From positions 38,277,975 through 38,341,974 of the forward strand of contig OX377204.1 of assembly GCA_947396885.1 (NCBI GenBank): a DNA stretch of 64,000 nucleotides. The letters are read 5' to 3'. The notes below the pieces were generated by a model, which saw only the letters and a list, made by a program, of their open reading frames with translations, was not told the DNA's origin and did no database searches. Within the stretch, counting starts at the first letter, position 1. The number at the start of each line of letters is the position of its first letter. Positions 1 through 10,884 of the stretch are shown piece after piece. The DNA is from Heligmosomoides polygyrus polygyrus. Taxonomy: Eukaryota; Nematoda; Chromadorea; Rhabditida; Heligmosomidae. A program made the translations under genes and the position numbers.

Positions 1-331
1 GTAAGCAAAGCGTCATACTTTCGACATTCAAATCATCATCAATTTCGATAAAATCGTATGAGGGCATGGGGCACCAAGTCAGGGCATTATTTATTGCTTT
101 GAAATCATCTTCATTATACAATCGTCGCAGTGCCGCCCTCCTTCCATATTAAGTTCTTGATATCTTAAATTGTGAAGAGTCCGCTATTCTTGTGTTGTCG
201 CCACATTTCCCGGCGCCATATCAGGGTGTACACCAGAAACCTTCATGTCCATATGTAACGTATCAAACCAGCGTTGCCTCGGGCGTCCTCTAGGCCGCTT
301 TCCAATTACCTCGAAATTAAGGCATATCCTA

Positions 332-383
332 GGCTTATGTTATACTTCGCCGACAACAGCGTTGCCGAGTTATAACATAGGCC
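332..383. mobile_element. Hairpin MITE, GGCC family, copy 1 (52 bp)
   Basis: This is a short perfect-style hairpin starting GGCTTATGTTATACTTCG and ending TTATAACATAGGCC. It interrupts the RTE copy: the uninterrupted RTE at about 48,230 reads straight through the corresponding point. The flanks are CTA on the left and TAA on the right, compatible with a worn 3-bp target duplication. Ends match the copies at 30,166, 45,719 and 57,134. Confidence 0.7.
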
Positions 384-2041
384 TAACGGACGATGTCTTC
401 CTCTCCACACAGAACGTGGCCGTACTGTCGTAAGCGAGCTTCGCGCTTCTTGTGCGCTATCGGTGCGACACCGAACTTCTGCCGAATGGCATCGTCTCGG
501 TTGCGGTCTAGGCGTATGACACCTGCCGTCCAGCGCAACACATTGGTCTCCATGACGCTGAGGCTCACGTATGAACTCACTTCAATCATCAAATCTTTCA
601 ACTTTTTTGGTTGCAAGCCAACACTCAGCACCGTACATCGCTACTGGCCGGACGACGGTTCTATAAATCTTTGACTTCAAGCGCTCTGGTATTTTCCTAT
701 CGCAGAGAACCCCAGTCAATGAGCGCTACTTAGACTACGCTGCACTCTCGCGTGAATTCACTTCAACCATCAGATTGCCATCAGATGCTACTGCTAATCC
801 CAGGTCCTCACATAAACACCGAAGTGCGTCCAAGCTCGATGCCATTAACCTTGATTGTGCTGGACTCGGTAACGTCCGTCGTTAGATACTCGGTCTCCAT
901 CACGTTCAATCTGAGTCCAAACCACACCAAGCTTGCACTTTTCCCTCGAGTTCACCTTAATCTTCACAAGCGAGCATTACGTCATCAGTATAAAGCAATG
1001 ACCAGGGGACTGGCTTCTGAAGATCTCGTGTAATGACGTCCATCACGACAACAACGAGGAGAAGGGAAAGCGCAGAAACCTGGTGTGGCCCGACAGAGAT
1101 GGGGAACTCCATCGAGGTTGGTGAACTCGACTCTTTGGACAAGAGTAGAGGATTCGCACCCACATAAGAGCTCTTCAGGAACTCCATGATGTCGCAAGCC
1201 GTACCATGCCACTTCACGCAGTACGCGGCCAAAGGCCTTCCCCAAGTCGAGGAAGGCGATATGCACTGGCTTCTGTTTCTCGCGATGCTTCTCTATCAGG
1301 AGGCGGGCGGCATGTATGACCTCCACGGTGCCATAGTTAGCCACGAAGCCGCACTGATTGCTGGAAAGCAAGACGATGTCACGAATTCGTTCATCGACAA
1401 TTGGTCAAAGATCTTCATGCTGTGCGAAAGCAAGCGAATTGGACGGCAATTGGAGCAGTCAGCAGGACTGCCCTTCTCCCAAATCGGAATCGTCGTACTT
1501 TGGCGCCAACAGTGAGGTGCTTTCTTCTCTGCTACAACCTGTCTAGAGAATTTCGCCAACCACTCAGCCGGGTACCAAAACTTTGATTTCCACAGGTCAG
1601 CCGCCACGTCGTCGGGCCCGGTCGCTTTGCCTGGCTTCATCTTCTTCAGAGCCGCTTCAATTTCCTCCACGGTAATCTTCTGAACGGGGCCGTGGGTTGG
1701 AGCCGTAGAAGGGATGGCTGGATGAGGAAATTCTACTGTAGAGATTTCCTCAAAGTAGTGGCGCCATCGCTTCAATGCCTTCTTGCGGTCGTAAGAAGAT
1801 TATGCGATTCCGCAAAATCGAAAATACGCTCATCATCGGCGTTACGTGACCCGTACCGGAAACCACCATGACAGCTGTACTCGTCCCTCGTAGCACCTAC
1901 GTGCCCATTAAGGGAACCAGCGACTATGATGACATCTTTCGACAGCACGTTTGCTGTCTTCTCATCAAGCAGGCTCCAAAACTCATCCTTGGCTTGTTCT
2001 GAGCAGCCGGTCTGTGGAGCAAACGCAGAGAAGAAGTGATA

Positions 2042-2375
2042 AGGCCCATGCACACTTCTGCGACACCGCGGCACGGCAAGTGGGGCGACGGCTACCTCCG
2101 CGAAATCCGGCTGTCGCGGCGCGGTCGTGTTTGAGCACGGTTTTAGGCAACGGGACCGCCGTCCTCGTGGAAGCCGTGCCGCTAGGAATGGTTTGAACCA
2201 TCCCAGTCTGCGGCACTCAGCGCGGATTCGCCTGCGATAACCGCCACGACAGCCGCAAGAGTGTGCATGCCCCCCCCCCCCCCTGCGGCACGTATCGCAG
2301 TGGCGCACTGCGGCCGTCGCGGCCCTATGCTTCATCATGGCCGCGCCGCGCTGTCGCAGAAGTGTGCATGGACCT
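2042..2375. mobile_element. GC-rich MITE in RTE copy 1, TSD ATA
   Basis: The left end reads AGGCCCATGCACACTTCTGC and the reverse complement of the right end reads AGGTCCATGCACACTTCTGC, giving terminal inverted repeats of roughly 27 bp. Flanks are ATA/ATA. The intact RTE at about 50,577 reads GTGATAGAG at the equivalent site, which is exactly the predicted empty site. The interior is GC-rich and contains a long C tract (about 2,270-2,283). The terminus resembles the GGCCTATG hairpin family, so it may be a larger relative. Confidence 0.75.
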
Positions 2376-3158
2376 ATAGAGTTGCTCCTTAGCCGCGACA
2401 ACAATCTTCATGAACCGATAGCGTTCGACGCTTAAAATCGAGTCCCGAAATCGTTCGGAGACGATTATTCCGACACCACTGGTGGTCCTCGGACTTTCGT
2501 ATAGAACGCCCTTGAAGCCACATCCTATGTTCTTCACTTGCGGCAGGACCATCTCGTCTCCTTCACCGAAATCTACTCTTCTACGCTCCAGTGCTTCAAC
2601 CAACTCTTACGAGCGGCCTGTCAACGTACCCACATTCTGCGTAGCAACGCGGATCCTGCTTACGTTACATGTCTTTCGGACTAGCTCAGTTGCCCCCTCC
2701 TTCCGATGTCGTATTCACACCAGGGACATTCGCATAATTCTCACACTCGCCGGGCTTTGCGAGTGATACGTGAGCTGACATACACCGCGGGTCTTCGTAG
2801 GCCGGCCTGTCACAAGGGCCTTTCACCTCAGTCGAGAGTCCGTGTTTGGGTTAGCTCGCAGAGCGAGCAGTTTCCGGCGGCACCGCGTGAAGGAACGGAC
2901 ATCGCCACCGCAGGAGATACAAACATCACTGCAGGAATTTTTAAAAATTTCTAGCGTTTGCGTTGCACACAACCCTAGGTGATTACAGTAGTAAGTTTTA
3001 AGCTTACATACATTTACACCCCTTAAAAAGGTAATTTTGCCTCCTTAAAGAATCATCGTAATATCTAACAGAGGGCTTTCGTCTGATTTTTCGGTTGGAA
3101 TATCAAAATCCAATGTTCCCAAGACGCATTTTTGGAGGTGCCGAGAAACAAGGAACAC

Positions 3159-3386
3159 TCAGAAGTTTTCGCACGCTGCCTCGTTGGACTTCGCATATTG
3201 CTTCACAGAGCCTGGTGGTGTAAAAGCTGCAGTTGCTAGTGTAGAAGAGTGTACGCTTAGAACTTACCACAGTGAATCGGTATGGTTTCATTCTGATGGG
3301 CTCTATAGTCTCCTTCATAAATGGCCTCCATTCCGTAACACAGCCATCCCCTTCCGTAACACGTGATGGTACACCGCTCATCGTGA
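3159..3386 (-). CDS. Small cysteine-rich protein, last two exons (host-type gene)
   Basis: Two exons can be read on the minus strand. Exon 1 (3386-3268) follows a TTTGTAG acceptor and ends at a strong donor GTAAGTTC. A 41-nt intron ends CAACTGCAG, and exon 2 (3226-3159) ends in TGA. The phase-1 junction keeps one open frame across the splice, whereas the unspliced frame leads elsewhere. The product segment contains ITCYGRGWLCYGMEAIYEGD, then IHC across the junction, and ends AACENF. It has regularly spaced cysteines suggestive of a disulphide-rich secreted domain, but no signal peptide is visible because upstream exons were not found. The family is not recognised. It could be a relic, but the good splice sites and absence of stops argue for a real gene. 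Confidence 0.45.
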
Positions 3387-3863
3387 CTACAAATGTTACG
3401 CATATTATTGCTGGGCCCTTGGAGTATATTTATAATCTCAGTCTCATGAGGCTGAGGTGCTGTCGCGATGGCGGATTTCATACGCACCTCGTTGTTCCAT
3501 GTAAACAGCATTTAGACTATCAATCAAATAAAAATCGCAACGAGCTTTTTGAGTGCATGGCGCAATCTGGTCTTCTAGAGCACTTAATGGTTGCTGCTTT
3601 CCTACACCTTGAAACAAAATTTAAGTTGTTATTTTTTCTCCAAAAGTAAAAATTTTATAAAATTATTGCTCTAATTTGGGCAGCTAAAGTAAAAAATTCA
3701 AAAAAGCTCCTCTAAATTTTTCTTGAACAAAAATTTTTATAAACATCTTATTGAGTCTGTAGTTCAACTTGTAAAAAGGTCTGAACACATTTGCTTAAGC
3801 CTGGAGCGGCTGGTAGAGAGGCTATATGTTGTTACAGGATGTTTTGTTGCGATCAAAGATCTT

Positions 3864-3933
3864 GCGCCAGGCGGGACTCGAACCCGCATCTTCTGCTTTC
3901 CGGGCAACGATGTTCGCCTTACACCACCGATGC
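3864..3933 (-). tRNA. tRNA-like sequence (left arm of element Z), anticodon position GGA; probable pseudo-tRNA
   Basis: On the minus strand a 70-nt stretch folds as a cloverleaf: D arm GTGT/ACAT, anticodon loop CCGGAAA, and a perfect T arm GCGGG-TTCGAGT-CCCGC. The acceptor stem has mismatches. GGA would read Ser, but the variable loop is only 4 nt whereas tRNA-Ser has a long variable arm. It is therefore more likely a tRNA-derived Pol III promoter module than a functional tRNA. Confidence 0.4.
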
Positions 3934-3983
3934 TGTTTGACCGCACGTAACAGGATATCGTGGAAGTTACGTGCGGTCAAACA

Positions 3984-4053
3984 GCGCCGGTGGTGTAAGG
4001 CGAACATCGCTGCCCGGAAAGCAGAAGATGTGAGTTCGAGTCCCGCCTGGCGC
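3984..4053 (+). tRNA. tRNA-like sequence (right arm of element Z), anticodon position GGA; probable pseudo-tRNA
   Basis: This is the plus-strand counterpart of the left-arm module. Here the 7-bp acceptor stem GCGCCGG/CCTGGCGC is complete with one G-T pair, while the T stem has an A/C mismatch. The anticodon loop is again CCGGAAA and the variable loop is short. No CCA or poly-T terminator follows directly. Confidence 0.4.
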
Positions 4054-4150
4054 AAGAGTTTTGATCGCAGCAAAACATCCTGTAACAGTGTATAAAGCTT
4101 GTTTCAATTCGGAAGAGTTCTATATGATTTCAAAAGCCTTAGGCGAGCTT

Positions 4151-4240
4151 AGAAGAGTGTCCAATTTGACGTGAAAAGTGTCCAATTTGGTTTGAGAAGT
4201 GTCCAATTTGGTTTGAGAAGTGTCCAATTCGACCTGAAAA
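4151..4240. repeat. Short tandem repeat, about 20-bp unit, four copies
   Basis: AGTGTCCAATTTGGTTTGAG recurs four times with small changes. Confidence 0.85.
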
Positions 4241-6739
4241 TGGTATATGTATATATTTATACACAGTAAATGTATGCAGAGTAGTGTTGACCATTCATCT
4301 CATTTCCACTCGCCACCACAGAACTGTGAGGAGCAGTGGCAAAGTGTCAGTTTGCTCGTCTTCGCAGATAGTTGTTCCTTCCGCTCTATGTACTTCTGTG
4401 TGGAATCCGTGGTGTTTGAGGAATGTTGCCGAATCACTGATCTGCCGCCGTTCTTTGGTCGAGGCCTACTGCGGTTCGTCGTCCGCAGTGTGTGAGTTCT
4501 GCACCTATCAACGGATCCCGCTCCGAATGACAGGCTGGAATGCCTGCCCCGACATTCCTTGCTCCGTCCGTCACCTCCAGTTGGTGAAGGTGTTCTCTAC
4601 TGTTCTCTTGTCGATGTATGTATGGTTTTAGACCATATTGTGCAGAGTGACCGCATGCTTGTAACTGACGCTTTCTCTTTGACCTATGCAGCATCTCTGA
4701 CTGTCGTTGACCGGATGTGGTAGACGTGCGTGCCGCCTTGTGCTTATGGGATGCTGTTATACGTTTTCGCTCCGCTCAATCAAACACATCCCAAACGAGC
4801 CATTGTGAAGATCATGTTCCGCACGCCATTCCACAATGCCTCGAATAGCGAACAAAGTTCTTCACGAAAGTCGTAAATAATGTCATAACTGATCTTCAGA
4901 AATGTTACAAATGGCAGGTCGCACTGCTTCGCCTACTTTAACGTACGTAAAAAATAAGCACAGACGAGTTTTCAAGCGGTGTCGCCACCGTGCGCGTCGG
5001 TTCGAGTCAAGCATTTTCGGCCTTTCATGGAGTGGAAACGACCTTGCTGTGCTAGTACGAAAAAAACGAGCTCGGGTTTTTAAAGTGTAGTTTTCGGCCG
5101 AGAACGGTGTATGCGACACTTCGACTCGTTCGTGATCCTTGACTCACAGATATGCGCCAGTCCAGTGCCTTGGTGCATGGCACAACGTCAACTAGCGGGG
5201 TTTCCCACGCTTGGCTCCGCTTCAGTTGCTCCAACCAGACCACCTCGTCCGAAGTCGGATGGCGACATTGAACCTATATCTTCGGAACCAGGATACGTCA
5301 TTATCGAGTTCAAGTAATGCGCGGTGGTGGGTAAGTGCTGAATCTCATGACTTTCCTCCCCTACTTCGTCGCGACGTCAGCCGTAATTCGCCGGGCGTTT
5401 CAGTTTGAGCCCTCGACGAGTTTGTCGGATCTTGTTCCTTTGTACGTTCAATGGCTAGTCCTGGTCGGTAGGTGCCTATATGGACTTCCTAATAGATGAC
5501 AAGCTGACAAGCCTCAGTTCGCACGCATCGGGAGCATGTCAGTGTTCTTCCTTCGTGACATCTCTCGCAATTACTCATTTTCGAAGGCCTGACTTATGCA
5601 AAGCGTGTGAAGGAAGGACGATCCGCAAGCTTCGCAGGTGCAGAATGGTAGCAGTCCAATAGACCCTATCCGTACTAATTGCTCTGATTCGTTATACGGG
5701 GAGAGATATGCCGAATTTGGTATGCATTGCAATAACCGCCTTCATCATAACTTCATCGTTCTAATCGACTTTGCATTTTGTGCTGCAACAAACCAAAATA
5801 AGACCAGAACATTTCGGACGCGTATCCTTCATCACGACTTCATGACTTTACTCAATTTCCATAACTTCTAGAAGACAGTGATGGAATGGTGTTCAATATG
5901 TATACCGATGAAAGCGCTTGAGTGTCTCCGCACTTGATAAGACAACTCGGCGTGGCATTACATTCCGCTGTACGTCTTCTTTTGTGCTCGATATTTTTAG
6001 TCCTCCGCGCTGGGTCTGCTGAATAGCCGCGAAAGACAAATCTCTTATCTCTAAGTTCAAAGTGTTAGCTTAACTTAACTTTTTAGTGTCCTAACATCTC
6101 CTCACCATTTCGTTAATGTCATTTATTTGAAGTCATGTTAGGCTATTTTGACCGACACTACATAGCCATAACATGTGACTTGTTACCGTTTGAGGCTCAT
6201 TATGAACTGTAGAATGAGCTGTGGACGACACCTGCATAGTGTGATCCTCTAGCCCATACATACTGCTCATCTAAAACAGGTAGATCTAGTGGATCAGTTC
6301 GGCTCTTTGATTTGTACTATTCGTTCTGATTTTAGAGAAGATCGTAATAGCAGAGTTGTTCAGGCGTTTGGTGGGGTAGAGTGGGAATTTCTAAGGCCCT
6401 ACATCATATTTGATCTTCCGAAGATAACGAAGGTGGGAACGGCAAACCGCGCTGAATAGAAAAGTCGTTTAATAATCTTGTGTGGCACAATATATTGCGA
6501 ACAATATCAAAACGAAGTTTGCTCAAAGTGAGCCTTTACCAACTTTTATTGGGCGTTCTGACATATACTTTATTATAACAGATTTACTAAAACAAGATCT
6601 GAATAACTGCGTTTTTAAAACTGTGGAAAAAGAGCTTCAACGAAGATTTGAGCGATTGATCCTGTTTATTCGTTCACAGTTGCTCAGAACTAGAGGAGAT
6701 AGAACGTCAACAACATGGAACACAATCGGTCAGAAATCA
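4241..6739. other. Unassigned interval
   Basis: No gene, element end or repeat could be supported here. Short open frames on both strands (for example near 4,434-4,694 and 4,902-5,090) lack convincing splice sites or recognisable motifs. Confidence 0.3.
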
Positions 6740-7403
6740 CTACACATAGCGTTTCGGTCTCGTTGTCGCTTTTGCACCGCTATGCTCCCCGCTTTCCGAT
6801 GAGCTACTGGTTCCTTCTTCGTGAGAGCTGAAACGCTTGACCCTCGAGTTCGTAGCAGAAGCAGCGCTCGGCTCTCCGCTAGCCTCTGAACAACCCACAT
6901 TGTGTCTGGAAGAATCAGAGCGCTTGGGCCTTGGTTTTATAGCAGGAGTTAGGGTCGATTCCTTGCTCTCCTGTGAGCTATGCGCACTGTCTTCGGAAGA
7001 CTTGGAGTTTGATCTCTTGGCCCTTGATTTCATAGCAGGGGTAGGGGTCGATTCCCTGCTCTCCTGTGAGCTCTGCGTACTGTCTTCAGAAGACTTGGAG
7101 TTTGATCGCTTGGCCCTTGGTTTTATAGCAGAGGTAGGACTCGATTCATTGCTCTCCTGTGAACTGTCACTCCCGAACGCTTCCCGCTTCGCCTTTGGAG
7201 ACCTCGTTCCACCTTCCTCGCTGTCCATTATAACGACAAGGTCCTCTTCTGATCGCGAATCCTGGCTAGCTCGGTTTGCTGAAATAGGCTCTTTGAATGG
7301 AACACAGGTAATAAAAGGAGGTAATGGCTCGCTCACCTTCGAATGTTTCCCCGTCTGAAGGTGACACCACATCCTCTACAGACGGTACAACGTCCGCCAC
7401 TGC
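6740..7403 (-). CDS. Ser-rich protein with repeated RxKR sites, C-terminal exons (host-type gene)
   Basis: Two exons are read on the minus strand. Exon a (about 7403-7337) encodes an acidic stretch containing VPSVEDVVSPSDGETFE and ends at GAAG/GTGAGC. The best acceptor is TATTTCAG, so the intron is 58 nt (7336-7279), and exon b (7278-6740) runs to a stop. The phase-1 junction is consistent. Exon b is dominated by about three 31-residue repeats (93 bp, roughly 6,905-7,190) rich in Ser, Glu and Lys, such as RAKRSNSKSSEDS. Basic sites recur at intervals: KAKR, RAKR, RAKR, RPKR, RVKR and RPKR just before the end. R-x-K-R is the furin-type cleavage consensus, so a processed precursor is possible. 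Basic patches in a Ser-rich protein could instead be nuclear localisation signals. Upstream exons and any signal peptide were not found. The family is unrecognised. Confidence 0.5.
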
Positions 7404-8861
7404 CTTAAATTGTCAACAGATATTTGTTCGAACTTTCAAACTTATGTTCTACAGAAAGCGTGCAATTCCATATTGTTGCAATGGCATCAATGAAAGACGT
7501 GCGTTACGAGAAATATTGTGCTGCGGCTGCACATAAATACCTATCCTATCGAATGAACGTCGCGCTTTCAAGCAAGCATATTTGAACCCCTACATTCCTG
7601 CCACTTTGCTTAGCAGTGAAGTTTTAAGTCAATCAAAACGCTCAGAGTCCGTCGTTTAGTTCACATAAAACACTAATGGTAAAGGTGAATGTATTACAGT
7701 TGAAAACAAAGATGAAGACTAATGGTAAAAGTCTTTCGCCTGGGTTCCGCACCTAAACTAGATCTCAGGTCTTGAAACAATTCAGCAGGCTGATCACGCG
7801 CAACGTGTTCTGCGGTGCTTGAAAACCGCTTTCAACTCCACTGCGATCTTTCGCTTGTAGCAGAAATTCGCAGCTTAAATAGACCGCAAGGGACGGAGCG
7901 CTACACGGCCATGTAACGAAGTAACAGATCGCAGCAAGCTGTGAGTGTAATCGTTCAATAAACCTACTACGCTGGACGGCTCATGAACACGAGTTCATTG
8001 AAATGAAGCCTAAACAAGGCGATTTTTTTCAACCCAAATTGAGAGGAGATGGGTAGAGAAGCCCTACAACGACAAGTGAATATGGTCGCTGAGAGATCGA
8101 GCTGAAAACCGACAGATGATGAGGGAGCTCCTTGAGGTCCCCAAAGTAACAAGAAACCCACTTGCTCAGTCCGGCTTTGGCTTCAACGGTCTGATTTTTT
8201 AATGACGCAGTAAAAACTAGGATGTGTAGAGAAGGAAAGCACAAATATTTCAGCCACCTTTTAGCAGAGAGTTTAAAGTAATATCGCCGTTTGAAGATAT
8301 GTATCCACACAGTTTCAAGTAAGCCCTTATCGAGACACGATCGAGAAGTAAACTACGCGTGAAGAAAATCTGAATACAAGAGATTGTTTAAGGAATTGTG
8401 ACAACATTTCCAAAAACATCTTGAGTTTCACCTTACTTGCTTCTCTCTTTACTGTGGCAATAGTTTCTAGGGTTCCCCCGCTTCGTCACCAGTGGCTTTG
8501 AGTACACAAACCTTGAACGAATTCTACACAGGGTTTTAATTCGTCTACACCTTCGTCTAAGGCGCATCTTCAGGACGAAATATATATAGAATCTTCAGGA
8601 CGAAATATAAAGTCATGAAGAACCAGAAGTCCTTGTTGAAAACCATGAAAGAAGCTACATACGAATTCCTACCGCAAGCCGGTAGGATATGCGTTATTCA
8701 AGTGAAAATATTATGATGAGCCATAAATTTTGCAAATTTTTTTTTGGAACGCAAAGTAAATCCGCTGAAGTATTATATTGTATTTGAAAGCCTACTTCCT
8801 AGCGATAGTTTTGAGTTATGAGTCGTTAATTTTTCTTGCGCTGTTGAAAAGTTTTACTTAC
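7404..8861. other. Mostly unassigned, one weak exon-like stretch
   Basis: On the minus strand, 8196 to about 8029 follows an AAAAATCAG acceptor and stays open for about 50 codons (from EAKAGLSKWVSCYFGDLKEL) to a TGA. It could be a terminal exon, but its phase does not fit the exon at 8862-9114. A short direct duplication, ATCTTCAGGACGAAATATA, lies near 8,567-8,610. Nothing else is supported. Confidence 0.25.
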
Positions 8862-9114
8862 TAGAACGATGATCACTCAAAGTGAAAAAGTGTGTGATTC
8901 CATTTTCAGTTAGTTTAAGCTCGGCAGCAACCCAGCGACGGGGGTCAAGCACATTTAGGAAGTCACCGGCAAGTTCACTCCTCATCGAGTAATTATTTGA
9001 GATAGTGTCAGAAGTTCCCTTCCGCCCAGTAGGGCAACAAAGACAAACCACTCCCGGGAAGATCAAATGCCGTAAGCAAAGGGGACCTGCGCAAATCCAC
9101 AAAGTCGAAATCTT
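8862..9114 (-). CDS. Single internal exon, unknown gene
   Basis: This is a 253-nt minus-strand segment bounded by a strong acceptor (TGTGGTTTCAG) and a strong donor (TCTA/GTAAGTAAAA), open in one frame throughout. The translated exon includes SMRSELAGDFLNVLDPRRWV and a following AAELKLTENG stretch. No family is recognised and neighbouring exons could not be joined. It lies immediately next to the mariner fossil but on the opposite strand, so it is not part of that transposase. Confidence 0.35.
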
Positions 9115-9149
9115 CTGAAACCACACTAGGACTAACGCCGACCTCCACA

Positions 9150-9910
9150 TCTCCCATTGAACCACCGCTCGTTGGTTGCACTAGATTGGAAGGTCGCCAA
9201 AATCGCCTTCGTCATTGCCTCACGCTTTGACGGAAACGCAAGTGAATCGCTGTGTCTCCGACTGCGGCGGTTCAAGCGAGGGGCCTGGATCGAATCCTTA
9301 CCAGTGATAAAAAGTGGATGCTTTACAACAACTGTAAAGCGGAAAAGCAATAGCTGGAGCGCAATGAGCTGGGGGTTCTGACGTCAGAACCGGATCTCCA
9401 CCGAAAGAAGGTCCTGCTGTGTGTTTGGCGGTTGTCTACACTGGTCCAGTGCACCGTGAGCTGCTCCACGTAGCCACGCCATCTTCCACGTTTACCTCTG
9501 CCAACAAATGGACTAGATCCAGTAAAAATGAGTGGAGTAAGAAGTCGATATGAGCCAATGTTTCTTCCACCAGGTCATCAGCCGACCGCTTACGGCACTT
9601 CAGACGGTGGCAAAATCTAGGAATCGGGCTGGACCAAAATCAAGATAACACTATACACCACGGACACTGCGCCGTCTGGACGACATCTACTTCGGTCGAT
9701 GGATCACTTTATCCACGGCAGGAGGCGCTTTGCCGAAGTCGATGATGTCACGGCCGTGGTACACGCCTTCTTCAGGTCAAAGCCGACCAAATTCTACAGA
9801 GACGTAATCCACTCAGTTCATGAAAAGCGGAAGAAAATCATTGTGATTAACGGCAATTACTTCGTTTATGTCATCATTCTTCTTTTGTGGTATAATCTTA
9901 TTTTGCTATT
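9150..9910 (+). pseudogene. Mariner transposase fossil
   Basis: Several frames together match the mariner transposase order. DRILTSDKKWMLYNN (about 9,288-9,332) corresponds to the motif around the first catalytic Asp, and HRKKVLLCVW follows. The C-terminal portion, RRFAEVDDVTAVVHAFFRSK...FYRD...INGNYFVY, lies at about 9,720-9,870. The DNARPH and HPPYSPDLAP block expected between them is missing or destroyed. Stops and frameshifts make it non-functional. The N-terminal helix-turn-helix part was not found and no terminal inverted repeats were seen. Confidence 0.7.
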
Positions 9911-9965
9911 TTTGCCGGAAGGCCAATTTTGTTGCAAAATTTATTACTCAACCTAATAGCTCTTT

Positions 9966-10433
9966 CAAGAGAGGTCAATGAACTTCGCGTGGCAGTTTTG
10001 GAAGTGACCTACTGAGGGTTGGAGGAAATTGTATGAGAAGCGCCGTAGAGGTTTTCAAATTCTATTCGGTTTTCCCCCATGTCCACTCGACTCGAGTCGC
10101 TGCCGCTCTGCTGGTGAGCGGCGCACCTCAATGTTCCACTTCGGTTACTGTATCGCTAACAAGCAAATTGTTAGTTCGCTGTAATTCCGCCACTGTTGCA
10201 GCCCCAAACCTTTTGCAGGATAGATTCTAATCATGGCTGCTCCAGACGTCGGTTTTGCTTCAACAGTCCGCACTGAAGTGGTACGGTTTTTTGCAATTTT
10301 TGACCTATCTAGGTGTCTGCAGGAAATTTGAAAACCACTGCAGTGCTTCTCATACAATTCTCTACAGCACTCAGTAAGCTATTTCCGAAATTGCCACGGG
10401 AAGTTCATTGGCCTCCCTTGTTAGAAGCTTCAG
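9966..10433. mobile_element. Foldback element, about 100-bp inverted arms
   Basis: The segment 9,966-10,070 (including GGTCAATGAACTTC, GTGGCAGTTTTGGAAG and TTGTATGAGAAGC) is repeated in inverse orientation at 10,330-10,433. The ends read CAAGAGAGG and, on the other side, CAAGGGAGG. Flanks are TTT and TTA. The interior (10,071-10,329) is unrelated single-copy sequence without a clear gene. Confidence 0.65.
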
Positions 10434-10884
10434 GTGTTGTTAGGCGGTCTTCTGATAGAGATCAAAGCTGATATTCAGCGCGCGTACGAAGTTCTTGTGA
10501 TTGTACAGGAAATATCACATGTATAGGAAAAGACATGGATTCTATGTAGGCAGTTCGGCTATGGATGCAAAATATCCTAAGCCGACGACCGTAGAGACTA
10601 AACCTTCCATCACCTAAAGAGCTCTGCCTGTTGAATAGGTCAGACGGCGTCAACCGAAGTCGTCGATACTTGGCACGTTTGATGCATTATCAGACGATTG
10701 CGCTTCTTCGCACACATTTACCAGCAGAATCCTGCAGGTTGGCAGGCAGTGATTAGACTTTGGTTTCTTTCTACCTACGTCTTAATTCATGAAGTAAGAA
10801 CTTTCAAGGAATCTACCCGTTTTGTATAGATTTACAGGACTTCCAACGAGCATCGACTCTAATTGCGCGGAAAGCATGAGTTAA

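Larger units (their letters stand above)
176..2913 (-). mobile_element. RTE-clade LINE, decayed copy 1
   Basis: This is a non-LTR retrotransposon on the minus strand. Fragments of an apurinic-type endonuclease (about 1,800-2,600) and a reverse transcriptase (about 390-1,775) align piece by piece with the better copy at 46.3-51.2 kb. Both copies start with the same 5' segment, ending in GGAACGGACATCGCCACCG on the plus strand near 2,912 and 51,153. Shared landmarks include TGPDDVAADLWKS, the GSLNGHVG endonuclease motif and YGHVLCGEEDIVR near the C terminus. The RT YADD-like site is damaged by frameshifts. About 0.6 kb between the endonuclease C terminus and the RT start is missing near 1,790, where FAESHNL is followed almost at once by the segment that precedes KRWRHYFEE. 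Two DNA elements (332-383 and 2042-2375) are inserted. The copy is not functional. Clade assignment comes from domain order and motifs; the family name was not checked. Confidence 0.85.
3835..4082. mobile_element. 248-bp foldback element with tRNA-like arms (element Z)
   Basis: Arms of about 120 bp are inverted around a short centre near 3,955. The left end reads CAGGATGTTTTGTTGCGATC and the right end is its near reverse complement. Flanks are TTA on the left and TAA on the right. Each arm holds a tRNA-like cloverleaf (separate entries). The length and near-total palindromy fit a MITE or foldback element; no protein is encoded. Confidence 0.75.

Noticed and set aside
3864..4053. Functional tRNA-Ser(GGA) pair
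   Set aside because: The short variable loop is incompatible with tRNA-Ser, and both copies lie in the arms of a foldback; treated as tRNA-like modules.
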